This document shows positions 9,960 through 17,330 of a stretch of 64,000 nucleotides of DNA, piece by piece. The notes below the pieces were generated by a model. It did not search any database and was not told where the DNA came from. It was given only the letters and a program-made list of their open reading frames with translations. A program made the position numbers and the translations under genes. Origin of the DNA: Acetatifactor sp. (lineage in GTDB: Bacteria; Bacillota; Clostridia; Lachnospirales; Lachnospiraceae); NCBI GenBank assembly GCA_024695935.1, contig JAILHH010000035.1, forward strand, positions 1-64,000, written 5' to 3'. Position 1 is the first letter of the stretch, and each line of letters begins with the position of its first letter.

Positions 9960-11576
9960 CTATACCAGATCCATGGGATCGATGATACATTCAAGAATAA
10001 CGGTGTTGTCATCGCCCTTTAAAAACCTGTCGATCACTTCATCCGCATCCTTCATATCGGTAAGTCTCATAAAATCAATTCCATAACTCTCGGAAAGTTT
10101 TGAAAGATCGGGGCTTCCTGTCAGTTCAACCATTGAATAATTATCCTTGTAAGCGTTGTGCTGATACTGTCTTACCATGCCGAGATAATTATTCTTTAAA
10201 ACTATTATCTTTATGTTGATCCCGTGCTGTTTTAATGTAGCAAGCTCGCACATTGACATCTGGAAAGACCCGTCACCGCACACTGCGATGACCTGTTTGC
10301 CCGTATCTGCCTCTTTACATCCCATTGCGGCAGGAATCGAATAACCCATGGTTCCCATACCGCCGCTGGTCAAAAATCTTCCGTTTTTTACAATATGATA
10401 TCCGCAGGACCAAATCTGGTTCTGTCCCACATCTGCCACGTAAATGGCATCATCTTCCATTTTCTCGGAGAGTTTTGTGATAAACACGGCAGGATCCACA
10501 TATCCCGGATTGGGATTCCTCTTTGGAGCGTATTGGATTTTGTACTCCTTTAATGTTTCAAGCCACTCTTTTGTATCGGTCACAAATTCTGACTCAGTCA
10601 TATCTTTTAAAATATGCTTTGCATCGCCTACGATAGGAATAGAAGAAACCGCATTCTTTCCGATCTCTGCAGGATCCACATCCATATGGATCAAAATCTT
10701 ATTCTTTGTAATAAGATCAGGCTGTGAAACCGCTCTGTCAGCTACTCTTGCGCCCACCATGATGATCACGTCGGACTCGTTCATGGCTTTGTTCGCATAA
10801 CCTTTTCCGTTATTTCCGACCATTCCGAAATTTAAGGGATGATTTGTGGGCATAACGCCGATTCCCATCATAGTGGTAACTACGGGTATATTGAATTTTT
10901 CAGCAAAAGCTCTTAATTCTTCGCAGGCATTGCTTAACTGAACGCCACCTCCCGCACAGATTATGGGTCTCTTTGCTCTTTCAAGCTCCTTACATACCTT
11001 CTTTATCTGAACGGCATGACCTTTTACAGTGGGCTTATATGTACGAAGGGAGACAGTCTCGGGATAAACGAACTTTGAAACTGTGGCATTCTGCACATCA
11101 ATGGGAATATCAATGAGAACCGGTCCCTTTCTGCCGGTGTTGGCAATATAGAAAGCTTCCTTAAATATCCGGGGAATATCATTGGCATCCTTTACCAGAT
11201 AGCTGTATTTTACGAAGGATTCCACCGCACCTGTGATATCTGCTTCCTGGAAAACATCGCTTCCCAAAAGTTCGGAGTTAACCTGACCGGTTATGCATAT
11301 CATAGGTATTGAATCTGCAAAAGCTGTGGCGATACCGGTAATCACATTCGTGGCACCGGGGCCGCTTGTAACTGCACAGACTCCCGGTTTTCCCGTAATC
11401 CTTGAGACACCGTTTGCCGCATGTGCAGCATTCTGCTCGGTACGTACTAAAATCGACTTAACCTTTGAATTTAATATACTGTTGTAAAAAGGGCAAATGG
11501 CAACTCCGGGGTAACCGAAAACCTCTTTGACACCCTCTGCTTCCAAACATTTGATGATCGCATCTGCACCGTTCAA
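9960..11576 (-). CDS. ilvB: Acetolactate synthase large subunit (copy 2)
   Basis: This 538-residue thiamine-diphosphate enzyme joins pyruvate with pyruvate or 2-oxobutyrate. The catalytic Glu lies in R-T-E-Q-N-A-A-H-A-A, the thiamine-diphosphate motif is G-D-G-S-F-Q-M-S through N-N-Y-L-G-M-V-R-Q, and the FAD region is in the middle domain. It is somewhat shorter than the 560-residue paralogue at 33281-34963. It follows metH by 15 bases and precedes the second small subunit by 13, so metH-ilvB-ilvN(2) looks like one operon. Biosynthetic acetohydroxyacid synthase is more likely than catabolic acetolactate synthase because of the ACT partner. Confidence 0.93.
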   Translation of the reverse strand: MNGADAIIKCLEAEGVKEVFGYPGVAICPFYNSILNSKVKSILVRTEQNAAHAANGVSRITGKPGVCAVTSGPGATNVITGIATAFADSIPMICITGQVNSELLGSDVFQEADITGAVESFVKYSYLVKDANDIPRIFKEAFYIANTGRKGPVLIDIPIDVQNATVSKFVYPETVSLRTYKPTVKGHAVQIKKVCKELERAKRPIICAGGGVQLSNACEELRAFAEKFNIPVVTTMMGIGVMPTNHPLNFGMVGNNGKGYANKAMNESDVIIMVGARVADRAVSQPDLITKNKILIHMDVDPAEIGKNAVSSIPIVGDAKHILKDMTESEFVTDTKEWLETLKEYKIQYAPKRNPNPGYVDPAVFITKLSEKMEDDAIYVADVGQNQIWSCGYHIVKNGRFLTSGGMGTMGYSIPAAMGCKEADTGKQVIAVCGDGSFQMSMCELATLKQHGINIKIIVLKNNYLGMVRQYQHNAYKDNYSMVELTGSPDLSKLSESYGIDFMRLTDMKDADEVIDRFLKGDDNTVILECIIDPMDLV

Positions 11577-11591
11577 TTTAAATTCCTCCCT

Positions 11592-14009
11592 TTAGCTGTT
11601 AATAAGAACTCCGGCAACCTTTACGGCCTCCGCAGCATCCTTTGAATACCCGTCGGCACCGATGAGTTTTGCGTAATCTTCTGTGATCACAGCTCCTCCT
11701 ACCATAACCTTTATGGGCAAATTCCTGCGTTTTACCTCATCTATGACCTCTTTCATCCTTACCATGGTGGTGGTCATAAGGGCAGATAATGCAATTATTC
11801 CTGCATTTTCCTTAATTGCAGCATCAATTATAACATCTTTTGACACATCTTTTCCAAGATCTACCACATTATATCCATAGTTTTTTAGCATCAGAGCCAC
11901 CAGATTTTTACCGATATCATGGATGTCTCCTTCCACCGTGGCAATTACTATGGTCTTTTCATCGTTTGTTGAATTGCCGTTAAGTAAATACGGCTCCAGC
12001 ACGCCTATACCCATTTTCATGGTTTCAGCCGAACCGATAAGCTGAGGCAGGAAATATTTTCCCTTATCAAAATAATCCCCAACAGTATTTATGGCAGGTA
12101 AAAAAGCTTCATCGAGAATATTTTTTGCATCAATGCCCGCTTCTATGGCTTCTTTTGTAAGATCACAAACCTTTGCCTTATTACCTTTAAGCACACAATC
12201 GGTTAGTATTTTTATATGATCCTTTGGACCATTGTCTGAAACAATGTTTTTTTCAAAGGTTTCTTCGAGGCTGTTTATATGCTCAATGTATCTAAGGTCT
12301 GCGCCTTTTATTCCCAAGAGCATATCCGCAGCAAACTCATCATATACACTTGCATCCAGTGTCGGATTCATAATGGCTGAAGTAAGTCCGTTTTCAGCGG
12401 CGATATGTAAAAATGTTGAATTCACAGCAGGTCTTTTGGGCAGTCCGAATGAAATATTTGATAAACCGCAGGAAGTGGCAAGACCGTTTTCTTTGCACCA
12501 CTTGATGGTCTCAAGTACTTCCTTTCCGGCAGTTTTATTAGCACCCACAGTGGTCACCAGGCCGTCCACAAATATATCTTCCTTTGTAAATCCCAGGCTT
12601 ATCGCCCTGTCATAAACTTTTTTGATGATATTTATCTTTTCTTCCTTATTTGCAGGAAGCCCTTCGTCGCTTAAAGGAAGGAGGATAAACATAGCACCGT
12701 ATTTTTTAACGATGGGCAAAAGTTTTTCAAACTTGATCTTTTCCAGAGAAACTGAATTTATAAGCGCTCTTCCGGGATACATACGAAGTGCTGCTTCCAA
12801 AACATTTATATCACTTGAATCAAGAGAAAGAGGCAGGTTTGTGACGCTGATAACCTCTTTTATGGCATTTAGCATCACTTCCTTTTCATTGATACCGCCC
12901 ATGCCCACATTGACATCAAGTATTACGGCTCCCGTTTCCTCCTGAGCCATGGCAAATTCTCTGACAGGTTCATAATCACCGTTTAACAAAGCAGCCTGCA
13001 GAGCTTTCTTTCCCGTAGGATTGATTCTCTCACCGATAATATAGAATTCATTGTCAAGACTGATTTCAAGAGTCTGTCTCTCAGATGAAAGAAGGCGCTT
13101 TTTTGTAAACGGGCGCTTTTTGAACGAATCTTTATAAGTATCATGTAAAAGTCTTATAAATTCGGGATCTGATCCGCAGCATCCGCCTATAACGGTGGCT
13201 CCCGCATCACATAATGACCTAAACTCCTTCACAAATTCCTCAGGCCCCATGGAATAAGCCGCATTTCCGTTTTCATCTATAACAGGCATTCCCGCATTAG
13301 GTTTTGCGATAAGAGGAATTCCTACTACAGAAGCCATATTCTCTATAACTTTACTCATGGCTTCGGGTCCGGATGAACAATTGGCTCCGATGGCATCAAC
13401 CCCCAGGCTTTCAAGGACGATAGCAGCGCTTTTTGCATCTGTTCCGTAAACGGTCCTTCCGTCTTTTTCAAAAGAAAGGGTTGCGATTATGGGAAGGTCA
13501 CAGACTTCTTTGCATGCAATCACGGCCGCTCTGGTCTCAGCCAAAGATATCATGGTTTCAACTACTATGATATCCACACCTGCATTTTTAAGACTTAATA
13601 TCTGTTCCTTATAAACATCTATAAGTTCATCTATACTTGTATTTCCAAGGGGCTCCAAGGTGAGGCCCGTCATTGTTATATCCCCGGCAAGGATCACATT
13701 TTTCCCGGCAGCTTTACAGGCCCTCTTTGAGATATCAACCATTCTTTTGTTTATCTCATCCAGCCTGTCTTCGAGATCAAACTCTTTTAATTTCACTCTG
13801 TTTGCCGTAAATGTGGGGCAATACAGAATGTCTGAACCGGCCAGGATATACTCTTTTTGCAGATCCTCTACGATCTTTTCATGGTCCATGATCCATTTTT
13901 CTGTACAGACACCTGCAGGCATTCCTGCTTTAACCAGATTAGTACCCATGGCTCCGTCCAAAAAGACTATTTTTTTATCTAAAATCTCATGAAATTCTTT
14001 TTTGTTCAA
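11592..14009 (-). CDS. metH: Cobalamin-dependent methionine synthase
   Basis: The 805-residue enzyme methylates homocysteine from methyltetrahydrofolate through cobalamin. Domains in order: homocysteine/zinc barrel (1-300; zinc ligands C211, C277 and C278), pterin barrel (about 315-580; the start E-R-I-N-P-T-G-K-K is clear), cap helices, and the B12 domain with D695-x-H697-x-x-G700. The C-terminal AdoMet reactivation domain of the E. coli enzyme is absent, as in many Clostridia and Thermotoga. The start is TTG (14009) after AGAGG; no ATG fits better. It heads the unit that continues into ilvB and the second ilvN. No SAM riboswitch or T-box was recognised upstream. Confidence 0.95.
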   Translation of the reverse strand: MNKKEFHEILDKKIVFLDGAMGTNLVKAGMPAGVCTEKWIMDHEKIVEDLQKEYILAGSDILYCPTFTANRVKLKEFDLEDRLDEINKRMVDISKRACKAAGKNVILAGDITMTGLTLEPLGNTSIDELIDVYKEQILSLKNAGVDIIVVETMISLAETRAAVIACKEVCDLPIIATLSFEKDGRTVYGTDAKSAAIVLESLGVDAIGANCSSGPEAMSKVIENMASVVGIPLIAKPNAGMPVIDENGNAAYSMGPEEFVKEFRSLCDAGATVIGGCCGSDPEFIRLLHDTYKDSFKKRPFTKKRLLSSERQTLEISLDNEFYIIGERINPTGKKALQAALLNGDYEPVREFAMAQEETGAVILDVNVGMGGINEKEVMLNAIKEVISVTNLPLSLDSSDINVLEAALRMYPGRALINSVSLEKIKFEKLLPIVKKYGAMFILLPLSDEGLPANKEEKINIIKKVYDRAISLGFTKEDIFVDGLVTTVGANKTAGKEVLETIKWCKENGLATSCGLSNISFGLPKRPAVNSTFLHIAAENGLTSAIMNPTLDASVYDEFAADMLLGIKGADLRYIEHINSLEETFEKNIVSDNGPKDHIKILTDCVLKGNKAKVCDLTKEAIEAGIDAKNILDEAFLPAINTVGDYFDKGKYFLPQLIGSAETMKMGIGVLEPYLLNGNSTNDEKTIVIATVEGDIHDIGKNLVALMLKNYGYNVVDLGKDVSKDVIIDAAIKENAGIIALSALMTTTMVRMKEVIDEVKRRNLPIKVMVGGAVITEDYAKLIGADGYSKDAAEAVKVAGVLINS

Positions 14010-14102
14010 AGCAAAGATCCTCTGTTACAAAATTTATTGCGTTAACACGTTAATAATAACAAAACACTGTCCAAAGGTAAAGAAGCATTATTAACATAAA
14101 TA

Positions 14103-14117
14103 TTGAATAATATTCAA
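14103..14117. promoter_or_regulatory. 15-bp palindrome in the metH-lipoprotein divergent region
   Basis: TTGAATAATATTCAA is a perfect dyad with one central base. Its left arm could serve as the -35 box of the lipoprotein gene (a weak -10 TAGATT lies 17 bp on). It may be an operator. A tandem CGTTAA direct repeat also lies at 14040-14054 on the metH side. Confidence 0.4.
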
Positions 14118-14164
14118 AATTATGATAGATTTTATAGTAATGAACGAAAGCGGAGGACTTGATT

Positions 14165-14683
14165 TTGAAGAAAAAAATGCTTGCTCTTTTACTATCTGTG
14201 AGCTTTATCATTACAGCATGCGGAAGTAATGCCAAGGAGCAATTACCTGATGAATTTACAACATCCATGAATGATTTTTGCACTCAGGTGTCCATCATAG
14301 ATGACGAGATCAACGGTATAGACCCAGAATCGGAAGGAGCAGTTGATGATCTGCTGTCCTATCTTGATGAGTTAAAAGTAAACTTTGACGGATTTGCGGA
14401 ACTTGATTTTCCTGAGGAATTTGACTATCTCGAGAGTCTTGCTGATGAATCTGCCGATTATATGACACAGGCTGTTGACAAGTATCATGAAGCATATGGA
14501 AATGAAGGATATAACGAATATACAGTAGCTTATGCAAAAGAATATTATTCCAGAGCATATAAAAGACTTCAGATCATAATCTCATTTCTCCACGGTGAGA
14601 CTCCCGATGATGCCGACGTGGTTATCACAAACTCAGACGGAACTCAAAAGACCGGTGAAGAAATTAACGACCAGACAGAATAA
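14165..14683 (+). CDS. Small secreted lipoprotein of unknown function
   Basis: The protein has 172 residues from a TTG at 14165, eight bases after GGAGG. The signal peptide is K-K-K-M-L-A-L-L-L-S-V-S-F-I with a lipobox I-T-A-C near residue 19, so it should be a membrane-anchored lipoprotein. The mature part is acidic, predicted helical and rich in Tyr, Asp and Glu (about 40-135), with a polar low-complexity tail. No family is recognised. It faces away from metH and ends at a strong terminator before the repeat-rich gap. The alternative starts (TTG 14159, ATG 14177) fit the ribosome site less well. Confidence 0.82.
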   Translation: MKKKMLALLLSVSFIITACGSNAKEQLPDEFTTSMNDFCTQVSIIDDEINGIDPESEGAVDDLLSYLDELKVNFDGFAELDFPEEFDYLESLADESADYMTQAVDKYHEAYGNEGYNEYTVAYAKEYYSRAYKRLQIIISFLHGETPDDADVVITNSDGTQKTGEEINDQTE

Positions 14684-14692
14684 TGAGCATGT

Positions 14693-14722
14693 AAACCTGC
14701 GTTTATTAACGCAGGTTTTTTT
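14693..14722 (+). terminator. Terminator of the lipoprotein gene
   Basis: An 11-bp perfect stem (14693-14703 with 14708-14718, 4-base loop) followed by T residues lies 9 bases past the stop codon. Confidence 0.9.
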
Positions 14723-14762
14723 ACTAGTTTATTAACGCAGTTTTTTATGAGTCTTTTTAACG
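14701..14762 (+). repeat. Decaying tandem copies of a terminator arm
   Basis: The 3' arm of the lipoprotein terminator (TTTATTAACGCAGG plus T run) is followed by a near copy, TTTATTAACGCAG plus T run, about 26 bases later. A more diverged copy (TTTTTAACGCA plus T run) follows about 23-24 bases after that. The copies no longer pair with a 5' arm, so only the first forms a terminator. Confidence 0.65.
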
Positions 14763-14874
14763 CATTTTTTTATTCATAAACGTTCAAGGGCATCAACTTT
14801 ACGCTCAAATTTTCACTCAAATTTCCGTAATGATCTCTCCCAAAAAACCTCTCCAACATTGATTAGCAATTCTT

Positions 14875-15129
14875 TTACAGTATTTTGAGATATTCTTTAA
14901 AAATAACTGTAAGCAAATTTTTTTCAAATCAACACTCTACAGTTATTTCAAACTTTTCCTATATTTTACTGTAAGCTTTTTTCAGGATTACAGTTTTTAC
15001 ATAAGTCTTTAGATTTTTACTGTAATGATTTTTTTATCATTACAGTTATCTATGCAGTTTATCATTTAAAACTGTAATAATAGTAAAAACCTTACAGTTT
15101 AAATTTCACTATTTTCGAAAAAACTGTAA
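14875..15129. repeat. Phased array of alternating inverted 7-bp words
   Basis: Ten copies of TTACAGT or its complement ACTGTAA lie at 14875(-), 14906(+), 14937(-, CTACAGT), 14968(+), 14988(-), 15019(+), 15040(-), 15071(+), 15092(-) and 15123(+). They alternate strictly and make five units TTACAGT-N24-ACTGTAA of exactly 38 bp. The units are separated by 24, 13, 14 and 14 bp. Start-to-start distances are 31 within units and 31, 20, 21, 21 between them, that is three or two turns of B-DNA, so all words would face one side of the helix. The bases between words are AT-rich and not conserved; 15019-15046 happens to be a perfect 11-bp hairpin with a T6 loop. The array lies between two converging genes, not upstream of either. 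I do not recognise it; a protein-binding array is the simplest reading. Confidence 0.9.
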
Positions 15130-15192
15130 TTCTATAAATCTGTACGAGATTTTACGTCGTAAAGTGAAATTTTTAATCGTATAGTGAAATTT
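15101..15192. repeat. AGTGAAATTT boxes at the right end of the array
   Basis: The 12-mer ATAGTGAAATTT occurs at 15181-15192 and, inverted, at 15101-15112. A one-mismatch copy lies at 15161-15172. The two direct copies sit in a 20-bp repeat, CGTAWAGTGAAATTT (15158 and 15178). A looser variant AAATTTTCACT lies left of the array at 14807-14817. These boxes overlap the last 38-bp unit and appear to be a second, different site type. Confidence 0.7.
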
Positions 15193-15375
15193 AAAATTCA
15201 ACTATTTTAGCCCCATAATTATGCAATCTGGAAGTTGGTCTTACACATGTTGTTTTTACGCGATTGTATATAGGGCTGTCTTATGCCGGAAATCTATAAA
15301 GGTTTAGTTAGTGGTACAATCAACGAAACAAGTCATAATACTTATACGACAACGACATACTCTTTTGTTATAAAT

Positions 15376-15381
15376 AGGAGG
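15376..15381 (+). other. Orphan Shine-Dalgarno sequence
   Basis: AGGAGG is preceded by an AT-rich leader and followed at normal spacing by ATT-TAA instead of a start codon and gene. About fifteen bases later the terminator of the opposite operon begins. It looks like the upstream end of a gene whose coding part has been lost, though chance is possible. The rest of 15193-15393 shows no other feature. Confidence 0.4.
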
Positions 15382-15393
15382 TATTTTTCATTT

Positions 15394-15429
15394 AAAAAGA
15401 GACTTGCTTCATCTCGAAACAAGTCTCTT
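15394..15429 (-). terminator. Terminator of the GGGtGRT operon
   Basis: A 10-bp stem (15397-15406 with 15420-15429, 13-base loop) on the minus strand is followed by TTTTT. It lies 35 bases past the GGGtGRT stop codon. Confidence 0.85.
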
Positions 15430-15463
15430 AATATTCATTTAGGATAGATATAGTTATCTATGA

Positions 15464-16474
15464 TTAGAACTTACCTGCGTCTGCAGCTTCCTGAACGGAA
15501 ACGGCAACAGCAACTGTAGCACCAACCATAGGGTTATTACCCATACCGATAAGACCCATCATCTCAACGTGAGCGGGAACTGATGAAGAACCTGCGAACT
15601 GAGCGTCTGAGTGCATTCTTCCCAATGTATCTGTAAATCCGTATGAAGCGGGACCTGCAGCCATGTTATCGGGGTGAAGTGTACGTCCTGTACCACCACC
15701 TGAAGCAACTGAGAAGTACTTCTTACCTGCTTCTACTCTTTCCTTCTTGTAAGTACCTGCAACGGGATGCTGGAATCTGGTAGGATTTGTGGAGTTACCT
15801 GTAATGGAAACCTCTACGTTCTCCTTCCACATGATTGCAACACCTTCGGGAACTGAGTTTGCACCATAGCAGTTAACCTTTGAACGAAGGCCGTCTGAGT
15901 AAGCGATTCTCTCGATTTCCTTTACAGTGTTTGTATAAGGATCATACTCTGTCTCAACGAATGTAAATCCGTTAATACGTGAAATGATCTTTGCAGCGTC
16001 TTTTCCGAGACCGTTAAGGATAACTCTTAAGGGTTTCTGACGAACTTTATTTGCCTTTTCAGCGATACCGATAGCACCCTCAGCAGCAGCGAATGACTCA
16101 TGTCCTGCGAGGAAGCAGAAGCAGTCTGTATCCTCTTCAAGAAGCATCTTGCCAAGGTTACCGTGACCAAGACCTACTTTACGGGTATCTGCAACAGATC
16201 CGGGAATACAGAAAGCCTGAAGTCCTTCACCGATAGCTGCAGCAGCTTCAGAAGCCTTTCTGGCACCTTTCTTGATTGCGATGGCAGCGCCAACTGTGTA
16301 TGCCCAGCATGCGTTCTCGAAACAGATGGGCTGAATGCTCTTAACCTGATTGTATACATCAAGTCCGGCATCTTTGGTAATCTTCTCAGCTTCTTCGATA
16401 GAGGAGATTCCGTAGCTGTTTAAAACAGCGTTGATTTTATCAATACGTCTTTCATATGACTCAAATAATGCCAT
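15464..16474 (-). CDS. GGGtGRT family protein
   Basis: This 336-residue protein is recognised by the name-giving motif S-G-G-G-T-G-R-T-L-H-P-D at about residues 258-269. It also has a Gly- and Ala-rich core with G-L-G-H-G-N-L-G-K-M and a C-terminal G-L-I-G-M-G-N-N-P-M-V-G-A-T-V. Members occur next to a NifU-like scaffold protein in Clostridia and Enterococcus; their biochemical role is not established to my knowledge. Conserved cysteines (C51, C56, C88, C118, C120) could bind metal or a cluster. The upstream neighbour at 16494 ends 19 bases before this start, so the pair is one operon. Confidence 0.85.
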   Translation of the reverse strand: MALFESYERRIDKINAVLNSYGISSIEEAEKITKDAGLDVYNQVKSIQPICFENACWAYTVGAAIAIKKGARKASEAAAAIGEGLQAFCIPGSVADTRKVGLGHGNLGKMLLEEDTDCFCFLAGHESFAAAEGAIGIAEKANKVRQKPLRVILNGLGKDAAKIISRINGFTFVETEYDPYTNTVKEIERIAYSDGLRSKVNCYGANSVPEGVAIMWKENVEVSITGNSTNPTRFQHPVAGTYKKERVEAGKKYFSVASGGGTGRTLHPDNMAAGPASYGFTDTLGRMHSDAQFAGSSSVPAHVEMMGLIGMGNNPMVGATVAVAVSVQEAADAGKF

Positions 16475-16493
16475 TTTAGTTTCCTCCTTTATC

Positions 16494-17186
16494 TTATTCT
16501 TTTCTGGGATCGATGATTCTTACAGCGTCAGCAACACGACCGTACTGGCCCTTTGACTTCTCATAAGCTGTTGTAGGATCATCACCCTTCTTGATGAAGT
16601 CTGTCATCTTGCCGAAGTTAACGAACTGGTAACCGATGATCTGATCGTCCTTATCAAGAGCGATACCTGTTACATAACCTTCAGCCATCTCAAGATAACG
16701 AGGTCCTTTTGCAAGTGTACCGTACATTGTACCAACCTGGCTTCTGAGACCCTTTCCAAGGTCCTCAAGTCCGGCACCGATAGCAAGACCTTCCTCAGAG
16801 AATGCAGACTGTGAACGTCCGTAAACGATCTGGAGGAATAACTCTCTCATAGCGGTATTAATAGCATCACAAACAAGGTCTGTGTTAAGAGCTTCCAGAA
16901 CTGTAAGTCCGGGAAGAATCTCAGCAGCCATAGCAGCTGAGTGAGTCATACCGGAACAACCGATAGTCTCAACCAGAGCCTCCTGTATAATACCTTCCTT
17001 TACGTTAAGTGAAAGCTTGCAGGCACCCTGCTGAGGAGCACACCAGCCCACACCATGTGTAAATCCGGAAATATCTTCTACTTTTTTGGCCTGAACCCAC
17101 TTCGCTTCTTCGGGAATGGGAGCACAACCGTGATGTACGCCCTGAGCAACGGGACACATCTCTTCAACTTCCTTTGAATAAATCAT
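16494..17186 (-). CDS. Iron-sulphur cluster assembly scaffold-like protein (GGGtGRT partner)
   Basis: This 230-residue protein has a NifU/IscU-like core: A-L-V-E-T-I-G-C-S-G-M-T-H-S-A-A around residue 75 resembles the cluster-binding strand of IscU. Other cysteines are C11, C21, C49 and C57. The C-terminal part (R-Y-L-E-M-A-E-G-Y-V-T-G-I) is specific to the subfamily that pairs with GGGtGRT proteins. A role in building or carrying an Fe-S or other metal centre is likely but unproven. It leads the two-gene operon with a good ribosome site (AAAGGAGA). Confidence 0.83.
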   Translation of the reverse strand: MIYSKEVEEMCPVAQGVHHGCAPIPEEAKWVQAKKVEDISGFTHGVGWCAPQQGACKLSLNVKEGIIQEALVETIGCSGMTHSAAMAAEILPGLTVLEALNTDLVCDAINTAMRELFLQIVYGRSQSAFSEEGLAIGAGLEDLGKGLRSQVGTMYGTLAKGPRYLEMAEGYVTGIALDKDDQIIGYQFVNFGKMTDFIKKGDDPTTAYEKSKGQYGRVADAVRIIDPRKE

Positions 17187-17220
17187 GTGAAATCTCCTTT
17201 CAATATTTAGTTGATCTATA

Positions 17221-17248
17221 ATATTAATTTAATATTATAAGCAGTCAA
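17221..17248 (-). promoter_or_regulatory. Promoter of the scaffold-GGGtGRT operon
   Basis: On the minus strand TTGACT (17243-17248) and TAATAT (17221-17226) are 16 bp apart, in an AT-rich leader that ends about 35 bases before the start codon. Alternative -10 boxes overlap. Confidence 0.55.
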
Positions 17249-17330
17249 ATTATTTTCTCATATTACATAAGAAAAATCCAGCATAAATTGACAAAAACAA
17301 GTTAAAAAATCAAATGTTTTACCACATGCA

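Noticed and set aside
11592-14009. Truncated metH pseudogene
   Set aside because: Absence of the reactivation domain is common in Clostridia and Thermotoga; the three other domains and all key residues are intact.
14875-15129. CRISPR array
   Set aside because: Only 7-bp ends recur; the 24- and 13-14-bp interiors are all different, the copies alternate in orientation, and there are no cas genes.
14875-15129. Integron attC or RSS-like recombination sites
   Set aside because: No integrase or cassette genes are near. The word resembles neither the attC core nor the CACAGTG heptamer beyond chance similarity, and the spacings differ.
15283-15447. 54-codon plus-strand frame in the gap
   Set aside because: No ribosome site precedes its ATG, it runs through the opposite operon's terminator stem, and its sequence resembles no known protein.
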